From Phyllobacteriaceae bacterium (GTDB lineage: Bacteria; Pseudomonadota; Alphaproteobacteria; Rhizobiales; Rhizobiaceae), in contig JAHEGF010000075.1 in the NCBI GenBank assembly GCA_024645155.1, positions 1 through 13,399 of the forward strand: a stretch of DNA of 13,399 nucleotides, in the 5' to 3' direction. The notes beneath the pieces are model-generated. The model was not told the origin of the DNA. It worked only from the letters and a program-made list of their open reading frames with translations, and searched no databases. Both the position numbers and the translations under genes were made by a program. Of this stretch, positions 1-6,270 are shown piece by piece. The stretch's first letter is position 1; each line of letters starts with the position of its first letter.

Positions 1-77
1 CAATCGGTGGCGAACCTGTGATGCGGCTCATCTGACCAAGTGGATTTGCCAATTGCCATCTGCTAGTGGATTGCGGT

Positions 78-83
78 GGAGGG
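78..83 (+). promoter_or_regulatory. Ribosome binding site deciding the cyclase start
   Basis: GGAGGG lies six bases before the ATG at 90. It is a strong Shine-Dalgarno match, and it favours that ATG over the in-frame GTG at 66, which lies upstream of this site. Confidence 0.7.
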
Positions 84-89
84 AACGGG

Positions 90-3000
90 ATGGAACGCCA
101 GCTCAAAGCTGTCTTTGCCGCGGACATGGTTGGCTACAGCCGCCTTATAGAAGCGGACGAAACCGGTACAATCAAGCGGCTGAAAGTCCATTTGTCGGAG
201 CTGATCAACCCGGCGATCGAAAAGCACCGGGGTAAAACCGTCAAGCTGATGGGCGACGGCATCCTTGCGGAATTCGCCAGCGTGGTTGATGCGGTGCGCT
301 GTGCGGCTGAAATTCAACGGGCGATACTCAAGCAGGAAGCCGAAGTTCCTGAAGACAGCCGCATAGCTTTTCGCATTGGCGTCAATCTTGGTGATGTTGT
401 CGTCGAGAACGGCGACATTCTGGGAGATGGTGTCAACATTGCAGCGCGCCTTGAGCAACTGGCCGAACCGGGCGGCATCTGCATATCGGGAACCGCATTC
501 GATCACCTGAAGTCAAACATTGACGTCGGTTATCAATCACTCGGCGAAATCACGGTGAAGAACATTTCGCACCCGGTACGGGCTTACCGGGTGCTGACGG
601 AACCCGGACATGCCGGTGCACTGATCGCGAAACCGAAAAACCCCGCAGCAGGATATTTATGGCTTGCCGCTGCGGTATTGGCTCTTGCGGTGGCGGCGGG
701 TGGCGGCTGGTGGTGGAACCAGCAGCCGGACTTCAAACCGGTCGAACCGACGAGTATGGCGCTCGAATTGCCAAAAGAGCCGTCCATTGCCGTTTTGCCG
801 TTCGACTATCTGGGCGCGGACAAGGCCAACAATGAATATCTGGCAGACGGATTGAGCGAGAACATCACTACATATTTGTCGAAGATTCCCGATATGCTGG
901 TAATTGCGCGCAATTCGAGCTTCACGTTCAAGGGCAAATCCGTGGATGTGCGCGAAGTCTCCAAACAGTTTGGCGTACGCTATGTCGTGGAGGGCAGTGT
1001 GCAAAAATCGGGCGACAAGCTGCGTGTCACCGCCCAGTTGATCGATGCCGTTGCCGGCAAGCATTTATGGGCCGGAACCTACGACCGCAATGCCGATGAT
1101 TTGTTTGCCATTCAGGACGAGATCACCCTGGCTGTCATTCACAATATTTACGACAGGACAATTTCCGGCGACCAGATTTTACGCGCCCGGCCGAAGACGC
1201 TGCAGGCCTACTCCGAATTTCGCAAAGGTGTGGCCGAGCGCCAACAATTTACCGCCAAGGGCAACATTCTTGCGCGCAGCCACTTCGAAAAAACCCTGGA
1301 ACTGGATCCTGATTTCGTTGATGCAGTCAGCGAAATCGGTTTTACACATCTGATGGACGCTCGGCTTGGTCTTGTCGCAGACCCTGCCCGATCGCTGAAA
1401 CTTGCCGAACAGTTTCTCGAAGAAGCACTGTCACTGGACGGAGATCACCCGTCGGCACTGAACACCATGGCGATATTGCGGGTTATCCAGAAGAGGGGAG
1501 ATGAAGCAAAATCACTGGTACTCAAGGCATCGGAGCTGGCTCCGGGCAATCCCGGTTTTCTTGGCAGTGTAGGCTGGGTGTTGAAATACACGGGCGATGC
1601 CAAAGCCTCGCTGCCCTATTTCTCCCGTGCGATGCGGCAACAGCCGGTCCATGAATGGTGGCTCGTCGCCGACTACTACACGGCGCTACTGGATGTCGAG
1701 GATTTTGATACGGCGGCGACGCTTTCAGATGAACTGGTCGAGCTTAGCCCGGAAATCTACCTCCCTGTCCTGACGGCGGCGGCCGCAGCTGCACCATGGA
1801 AATCGGGCGATACCGAAAAGGCCAGAACGCTGATAGAGCGTGCGTTGAAGATGAAGCCGGATTTGTCGGTTCAGGATTTCATCCCGTTTGATTTTCCCTA
1901 TCTGGACAAATCAATTCCGCAAAAACGTTACGCGATACTGCGTGAAATGGGCATCCCCGACAAACCGGTGCCGAGCAGGCCGGATACGCCGTCCATTGCC
2001 GTTTTACCATTCGTCAATGCCTCGGGCGATCCGGACCAGGCGTATTTTGCGACAGGGATTTCCGAGGATATTTCCACGGACCTGTCAAGAATCGCCGATC
2101 TGCGTGTCACGTCGCCTGGAACTGCCGAAGGTGCGGCGAAAACTTCGGCGGACCCGCTGGCAATCGCAAAGGCGCTGGGCGTCGGACATGTCCTTGAAGG
2201 CAGTGTCCGCCGTGCCGGAAAGCAAATACGTATCACCGCGCGGCTGATTGAGGCTGGTAGCGGAAACCAGGTCTGGGCAGAACGCTATGACCGGGAAACC
2301 AGTGATATCTTCGCCATCCAGGATGATATTGCCGAACGTGTCGTCAACCGGCTTTCGGAGAAATTCGGCGGGCCGGCGCTGGATCGTGCCGAACGCTCCT
2401 ACACGCCAGATATCGAGGCCTATGATCTCTATATTCAGGGTCGAGCCAAACGTATTCCGCCGACGCCGCCAAATTTGAAGGCAGCGCTTTCCGCCTTTGA
2501 CATGGCAATCGAGATCGACCCCCAATTTGCCGGTGGCTATGCCGGCGCGTCTGTTGTCCATGTGTTGTTGTCGGCCGATTCGACCGTGGAAGCTGGTATG
2601 CAGACCGACCATCTGGCAGTCGCCCATGAACTGGCAAAAAAGGCTGTTATGCTTGATCCGGAATTTGGCCCCGCCTGGGGCAGCCTCGCGGAAGCCCAGT
2701 TCAGGCTGCGAGATTATGAATCCGCTCTCAAGTCAGCAGAATTGGCGATCGAAAAAGCGCCCGCTGATTCGCTGATGCGCGCCAATTACGGTCGATATCT
2801 TGGCCATGTCGGTCGCGCCGCCGAAGGTATCGAACAGGTCAAAACGGCGATGCGCATGAGCCCTGACAGCCTGCCGATGCTTTATTTCCTCGGTGCGGGT
2901 TATCGCGCAAATGGTGATTTTGATCAGGCAGTCGATGCGCTGGCCGAACACCGCAAGCGGCTGGGCGGGCGTGTTCTGCCCGGACCGACAGTACAGTTGA

Positions 3001-3176
3001 TTGCAGCATATGTTCAGGCCGGACGGCTGGAAGATGCCCGCAGCGAGGTGGCGAAACTCCTTGAGGCAGCACCCGGCTATTCTGCCGGCCGTGCCGCCAT
3101 GACCCATCCCTACAGGAACCCGGAGGATGAAGCCCGGTTTACCGGCGCGCTGGTGGAGGCAGGACTGCCGCGCTGA
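90..3176 (+). CDS. Membrane-anchored class III adenylate cyclase with two TolB-N-like/TPR modules
   Basis: Predicted to make cAMP from ATP on the cytoplasmic side of the inner membrane. Residues are numbered from the ATG at 90 (1028 aa). Residues 1-170 are a class III cyclase domain. The metal aspartates are D12 (FAADMVGYS) and D56 (MGDG). K52 and D109 sit where adenine-selecting residues are found, and N116 and R120 (VNIAAR) match the transition-state pair. The catalytic set therefore looks complete and fits adenylate rather than guanylate cyclase. A hydrophobic stretch at about 189-209 is one membrane span. A TolB-N/FlgO-like domain starts at SIAVLPF (232-353) and is followed by TPR-like helices (about 370-625). 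A second such domain (635-755) and more TPR-like helices (to about 1020) follow. An in-frame GTG at 66 would add eight residues but lacks a good ribosome site. The gene stands alone and is convergent with the metallopeptidase. Cyclase identity is strong by motif; the signal sensed is unknown. Confidence 0.9.
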   Translation: MERQLKAVFAADMVGYSRLIEADETGTIKRLKVHLSELINPAIEKHRGKTVKLMGDGILAEFASVVDAVRCAAEIQRAILKQEAEVPEDSRIAFRIGVNLGDVVVENGDILGDGVNIAARLEQLAEPGGICISGTAFDHLKSNIDVGYQSLGEITVKNISHPVRAYRVLTEPGHAGALIAKPKNPAAGYLWLAAAVLALAVAAGGGWWWNQQPDFKPVEPTSMALELPKEPSIAVLPFDYLGADKANNEYLADGLSENITTYLSKIPDMLVIARNSSFTFKGKSVDVREVSKQFGVRYVVEGSVQKSGDKLRVTAQLIDAVAGKHLWAGTYDRNADDLFAIQDEITLAVIHNIYDRTISGDQILRARPKTLQAYSEFRKGVAERQQFTAKGNILARSHFEKTLELDPDFVDAVSEIGFTHLMDARLGLVADPARSLKLAEQFLEEALSLDGDHPSALNTMAILRVIQKRGDEAKSLVLKASELAPGNPGFLGSVGWVLKYTGDAKASLPYFSRAMRQQPVHEWWLVADYYTALLDVEDFDTAATLSDELVELSPEIYLPVLTAAAAAAPWKSGDTEKARTLIERALKMKPDLSVQDFIPFDFPYLDKSIPQKRYAILREMGIPDKPVPSRPDTPSIAVLPFVNASGDPDQAYFATGISEDISTDLSRIADLRVTSPGTAEGAAKTSADPLAIAKALGVGHVLEGSVRRAGKQIRITARLIEAGSGNQVWAERYDRETSDIFAIQDDIAERVVNRLSEKFGGPALDRAERSYTPDIEAYDLYIQGRAKRIPPTPPNLKAALSAFDMAIEIDPQFAGGYAGASVVHVLLSADSTVEAGMQTDHLAVAHELAKKAVMLDPEFGPAWGSLAEAQFRLRDYESALKSAELAIEKAPADSLMRANYGRYLGHVGRAAEGIEQVKTAMRMSPDSLPMLYFLGAGYRANGDFDQAVDALAEHRKRLGGRVLPGPTVQLIAAYVQAGRLEDARSEVAKLLEAAPGYSAGRAAMTHPYRNPEDEARFTGALVEAGLPR
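783..1148 (+). repeat. Intragenic repeat, copy 1 (TolB-N-like domain)
   Basis: This segment encodes cyclase residues 232-353. It begins SIAVLPF and later contains GVRYVVEGSVQKSGDKLRVT, HLWAGTYDR and LFAIQDEI. Each motif has a counterpart in the same order in the segment at 1992-2354. At the DNA level, positions 780-803 match 1989-2012 with two differences in 24. Confidence 0.8.
1992..2354 (+). repeat. Intragenic repeat, copy 2 (TolB-N-like domain)
   Basis: This segment encodes cyclase residues 635-755. It matches copy 1 through SIAVLPF, GVGHVLEGSVRRAGKQIRIT, QVWAERYDR and IFAIQDDI. Most of the rest has diverged, so the duplication is old, or the two copies have specialised. Both copies are followed by TPR-like helices, so the duplicated unit seems to be domain plus TPR. 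Confidence 0.8.
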
Positions 3177-3196
3177 CGGCCTGCATGCGGTGCGGC

Positions 3197-3619
3197 CTAT
3201 CCGGCACTGTCTTCGATTGTTACCATGTCGTCGTCGGACAGGCCGAAATGGTGACCGATTTCGTGGATCAGGATGTGGCGCACGATGTCGCCCAGCGTCT
3301 CCTCGTTTTCACCCCAGTAGTCGAGAATGGCGCGGCGATAGAGCGTGATGCGGTTTGGTCCTTCGCCGGTTTGCGGATTCCAGCGCTCGGCGATGCCGCG
3401 ACCCTCAAACAGGCCGAGCAGATCGAATGGGGTTTCCAGGGCAAGATCGTCCATGATTTCGTCGCCGGGGTATTCGGTAACCTGGATAACGATCTCACCT
3501 GTCAGCTTGCGAAACGTGGCAGGCAGATGGGCATAGGTTTCCAATGCCAGCATTTCGATTTCATCAATCGAGGGAGATAGTTGGTTCTGCCATTCGCGTG
3601 TCTGGTAGATGCGTGCCAT
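3197..3619 (-). CDS. Zincin-like metallopeptidase family protein (HExxHxxGxxD)
   Basis: A small soluble protein of 140 aa with a complete zinc-protease signature near its C-terminus. The motif HEIGHHFGLSDDDM begins at H119 and gives zinc ligands H119, H123 and D129 with catalytic E120. This arrangement and size match the short bacterial metallopeptidase family once called DUF1025 (Zincin_1, TTHA0227-like). Its physiological substrate is not established, so I give no gene symbol. There is no signal peptide or membrane segment. The ATG at 3617-3619 has AAGGAG five bases upstream. The gene is convergent with the cyclase (20 bases between stops) and divergent from imuA. Family assignment is strong; the biological role is unknown. 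Confidence 0.88.
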   Translation of the reverse strand: MARIYQTREWQNQLSPSIDEIEMLALETYAHLPATFRKLTGEIVIQVTEYPGDEIMDDLALETPFDLLGLFEGRGIAERWNPQTGEGPNRITLYRRAILDYWGENEETLGDIVRHILIHEIGHHFGLSDDDMVTIEDSAG

Positions 3620-3624
3620 TACGG

Positions 3625-3630
3625 CTCCTT
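3625..3630 (-). promoter_or_regulatory. Ribosome binding site of the metallopeptidase gene
   Basis: On the minus strand AAGGAG lies five bases before the ATG at 3619. It is a near-ideal Shine-Dalgarno sequence and fixes this start. Confidence 0.7.
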
Positions 3631-3639
3631 TTTGCTGCC

Positions 3640-3645
3640 ATATAG
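3640..3645 (-). promoter_or_regulatory. Candidate -10 box of the metallopeptidase gene
   Basis: The minus strand reads CTATAT here, which fits the alphaproteobacterial -10 preference. It would put the transcript start a few bases before the ribosome site. No matching -35 is visible 17 bases upstream (CTCGCA there is poor), so this is tentative. Confidence 0.35.
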
Positions 3646-3731
3646 ATACATTTCACCGGCGATGCGAGTGGCTTTGATCGGTGGTTTGCCTGGCAACGGA
3701 TACAAAACAGGAAAAAATTCTCACGAACCGC

Positions 3732-3737
3732 TTGACT
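3732..3737 (+). promoter_or_regulatory. Candidate -35 box for the imuA operon
   Basis: TTGACT lies 26 bases before the LexA box and matches the -35 consensus in five of six positions. I see no convincing -10 at 16-18 bases; loosely similar CATAAG or CATAAA sequences occur at 3759-3772, next to or inside the LexA box. If this is the promoter, LexA bound at 3764-3778 would cover the -10 and start region. Confidence 0.4.
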
Positions 3738-3763
3738 CTTTTCCATAGCTCTGGAATCCATAA

Positions 3764-3778
3764 GAACATAAAGTGAAC
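3764..3778 (+). promoter_or_regulatory. LexA (SOS) box controlling imuA-imuB-dnaE2
   Basis: The sequence GAACATAAAGTGAAC is an exact GAAC-N7-GAAC direct repeat, the form bound by alphaproteobacterial LexA, unlike the palindromic CTGT-N8-ACAG box of gammaproteobacteria. It lies 22 bases before the imuA start codon, in front of a cassette known to be SOS-induced in Caulobacter and other bacteria. Position and match together make this convincing. Repression by LexA and induction by DNA damage are inferred. Confidence 0.85.
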
Positions 3779-3800
3779 ATCTAGCACAAAAGATGCCGCC

Positions 3801-4784
3801 ATGAGCCAGCATGCCGTGGCGCAGGAGACTGTTGTTGCCTTGCGCCGCACCATTGCCAGAATTGAAGGAAGGCTGCCCGGAGCGTTTGCCGGAATGCCCG
3901 CCGGCCAGCGGCATGATGACCCGTTGCGGGATCCCGCCGGCGGCGGGCAGGGAACGGCTGCAGGATATTATGGACCGGTTGTTCGCCAGCGCGGGGTAAC
4001 CATCGAAAACGGAAATGCGGGCGCCGGGACGATCGTTACCGGCGTGCAGGCTTTTGACCAGGCCATGGGCGGCGGGTTGCCGCTTGCCGCGCTCAGCGAA
4101 ATTCATGCTGCCGAAACGCGTGATGCAGGTGCCGCTGCCGGATTTGTGCTCGGGCTGGTGCGTTGTGCCGGCAGCACGGCGCCAGTGATCTGGATCGGCA
4201 CGGCGGATGCCTTTGGCGAGGCCGGATTTCCCCATGCACCGGGAGCAATGGGCCGCTTCGGCCTTGAGGCGCAGAAACTGTTTGTGTGTACGGTGCCAAG
4301 GATAGCCGACGCGCTGTGGGTGGCGGAAGAAGCTGCAGGGCTTGGCGAACCGGTCAGAGTGATTGTGGAACTGCGCGGCCGGCACAAGGTGCTTGACCTG
4401 ACGGCTACACGGCGGCTGCACCGCCGGGCTGCGATCGCCGATTGTCCGGTGTTCCTGATCCGCCATGCTGCCGGCGCGCAGCCCACTGCAGCCCCCTTCC
4501 GCCTTGTGGTGGCTCCGGCGCCTGCTACCAGGCGGATGACACTGGCCGGGCCGCTCTCCCGATCTGTTGGTGCTGCGCGTTTCGCCGTGACAATCGACAA
4601 AGGCCGCACTGCTTGCGGCGGACAATTCATATTGGAGTGGAACCATGACAAAAACCGCTTCCGTGACGGCCGGTCAACGCATCCTGGCACTGTTCTTTCC
4701 CCACCTGCCGACCGACCGGCTCAAGCGCCAGCGTTACGGCCGGTCGTGGCGCCTGCCAGCGATGGCCGGCTCAAGGCGGGGTGA
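3801..4784 (+). CDS. imuA: ImuA, SOS mutagenesis accessory protein (RecA-like fold)
   Basis: First gene of the damage-induced translesion cassette; 327 aa. ImuA proteins are RecA/SulA-related partners of ImuB and DnaE2 and lack polymerase activity. The N-terminus (about 8-25, VVALRRTIARIEGRLP) is the typical basic helix. The RecA-like core starts near residue 78 (IVTGVQAFDQAMGGGLP). The place where RecA has its Walker A loop (about 103-116, starting AAETRDAG) has no GKT/GKS, so ATP binding by the usual P-loop is not expected. A hydrophobic strand, PVIWIGTADAF (128-138), follows. The last 46 codons overlap imuB in another frame. The ATG at 3801 has only a weak purine-rich stretch upstream; it is chosen from family-like N-terminal sequence and the LexA box spacing. 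Identity rests on these features plus the imuB-dnaE2 context. Confidence 0.88.
   Translation: MSQHAVAQETVVALRRTIARIEGRLPGAFAGMPAGQRHDDPLRDPAGGGQGTAAGYYGPVVRQRGVTIENGNAGAGTIVTGVQAFDQAMGGGLPLAALSEIHAAETRDAGAAAGFVLGLVRCAGSTAPVIWIGTADAFGEAGFPHAPGAMGRFGLEAQKLFVCTVPRIADALWVAEEAAGLGEPVRVIVELRGRHKVLDLTATRRLHRRAAIADCPVFLIRHAAGAQPTAAPFRLVVAPAPATRRMTLAGPLSRSVGAARFAVTIDKGRTACGGQFILEWNHDKNRFRDGRSTHPGTVLSPPADRPAQAPALRPVVAPASDGRLKAG
4634..4637 (+). promoter_or_regulatory. Ribosome binding site of imuB inside imuA
   Basis: GGAG sits seven bases before the imuB ATG at 4645, within the imuA reading frame. It supports starting imuB here and so supports the long imuA/imuB overlap. Confidence 0.6.
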
Positions 4785-6270
4785 TACGCCACTTGTCATT
4801 TTTGCCAAACAGAAAGGCGCCTTGCGGCTGACGGCACTGGATGAGCACGCCGAGGCATTGGGGTTGAAAGCCGGCATGGGACTGGCCGATGCGCGCGCCA
4901 TGCATCCAAACATTGAGGCCGTGGAGGCCGATGGCCAGGCTGATCATGAACTTTTGGCCGGGCTTGCTGACTGGTGTGACCGCTATACGCCGCTGGTGGC
5001 AACCGAACCCGGCGGTGACGGGCTTTATCTCGACATTACCGGATGTGCTCACCTGTTTGGCGGTGAAAAGGCTCTGCTTGATGATATTCTGGCACGGCTG
5101 TTCGATCAGGGTTTTGCTGCCCATGCCGCCCTCGCCTCGACGCCGGGAACGGCCTGGGCCATAGCGCGATACGGTACGCAGGGGATCGTGGAACCCGGTG
5201 GCGAAGCGCAGGCGATGGCGCCGTTGCCGATGGCAGCCCTAAGGCTTTCCGCTGCAGTCCAGGCTGGTCTCGACCGGCTTGGATTGCGCGAGGCTGGCGC
5301 GCTTTTTTCTGCACCGCGCGCGCCGTTGGCAAAGCGTTTCGGAACCGAAATAATACTGCGTGTTGATCAGGCACTGGGGCGTGTCGAGGAACCTTTGTCG
5401 CCGCGCCTGCCGGTGCCGGCCCTCTCCGTGGAGCGGCGGCTTGCCGAGCCCGTTGGCTCCCGTGAGGATATCGAGCACATGGTGTTCATGCTGGCACGCA
5501 CCTTGCGCGATGGCCTGGAACGGCGCGGTGTCGGCGCGCGGGCACTGGAACTGGTGCTGTTTCGCGTTGACGGGGCGGTCAGCCGTATCGCCCTTGGCAC
5601 GTCGCGGCCGTTGCGGGACCCATTGGTCATGCGTCGGCTTTTTCACGAACGTCTCGGTGCATCCGGTGCGGAACTTGATGCCGGATACGGCTTTGAACTG
5701 GTCCGGCTTTCCGTACTGGCTGACGCCCGCCTTGAGGCGGCTCAAAGTGACTTTTCCGGTGACACCACGGACGAGAAGGAAAGCATTGCCATCCTGGCTG
5801 ACCGCATCCGCGCCCGCTTTGACCGCCCGGCGTTGCTGCAGCCTGTCGAACGTGCGAGCCATGTTCCCGAGCGTGCCGTGCAATATGTTGCCTTTGGCGG
5901 GGGGGCGGCATCCGCTGTCGCAAAGGGTGGCGGGCATGGGCAGGCGGCAATGGCGTTGTGCCAACCAGCTGCCGTTCGCGCGGAAAGGCCGCTCAGGCTG
6001 CTGCGGCAAGCCGAGCCGGTTGAAGCGGTGGCCGAAGTGCCGGATGGTCCGCCGATCACCTTTCGCTGGCGCCGCGTGCTCTACCGGGTTGCCCGGGCCG
6101 AGGGACCGGAGCGTATCGCGCCGGAATGGTGGCACGAAGACAACGGGCCGCCGCGCGATTATTTCCGCGTCGAGGATGAGGCCGGTCACCGCTACTGGCT
6201 CTACCGGCATGGTGTCTATGACAATGGCGAACGAATGCCGGGCTGGTACATGCATGGAATATTTCCATGA
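4645..6270 (+). CDS. imuB: ImuB, catalytically inactive Y-family polymerase homologue
   Basis: ImuB is a Y-family (DinB/UmuC-like) protein that does not polymerise; it recruits DnaE2 to the sliding clamp for error-prone lesion bypass. This copy has 541 aa. The family-typical start RILALFFPHLPTDRL (12-26) lacks the first catalytic Asp of active Y-polymerases. The second acidic motif reads GGDGLYLDI (123-131): D125 is kept, but the catalytic Glu is G126. The catalytic site is therefore broken, as expected for ImuB. The Y-family core runs to about 350. The C-terminal part carries the ImuB-type segment RPLRLLRQAEPVEAVAEVPD and a final WWHEDN...YWLYRHGVY domain (about 490-541). I could not place a clamp-binding motif with confidence. 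It starts 140 nt inside imuA, and its stop overlaps the dnaE2 start (ATGA), so translational coupling is likely. Confidence 0.93.
   Translation: MTKTASVTAGQRILALFFPHLPTDRLKRQRYGRSWRLPAMAGSRRGDTPLVIFAKQKGALRLTALDEHAEALGLKAGMGLADARAMHPNIEAVEADGQADHELLAGLADWCDRYTPLVATEPGGDGLYLDITGCAHLFGGEKALLDDILARLFDQGFAAHAALASTPGTAWAIARYGTQGIVEPGGEAQAMAPLPMAALRLSAAVQAGLDRLGLREAGALFSAPRAPLAKRFGTEIILRVDQALGRVEEPLSPRLPVPALSVERRLAEPVGSREDIEHMVFMLARTLRDGLERRGVGARALELVLFRVDGAVSRIALGTSRPLRDPLVMRRLFHERLGASGAELDAGYGFELVRLSVLADARLEAAQSDFSGDTTDEKESIAILADRIRARFDRPALLQPVERASHVPERAVQYVAFGGGAASAVAKGGGHGQAAMALCQPAAVRAERPLRLLRQAEPVEAVAEVPDGPPITFRWRRVLYRVARAEGPERIAPEWWHEDNGPPRDYFRVEDEAGHRYWLYRHGVYDNGERMPGWYMHGIFP

Noticed and set aside
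3..35. Possible 3' end of an upstream plus-strand gene (IGGEPVMRLI then stop)
   Set aside because: Eleven codons at the window edge are not enough to support a gene or a family. No other signal was seen in 1-77.
3564..4646. Long minus-strand open frame (360 codons) opposite imuA
   Set aside because: It is a shadow of imuA and its upstream region in GC-rich sequence. It has no recognisable domain and runs across the LexA box and the divergent promoter.
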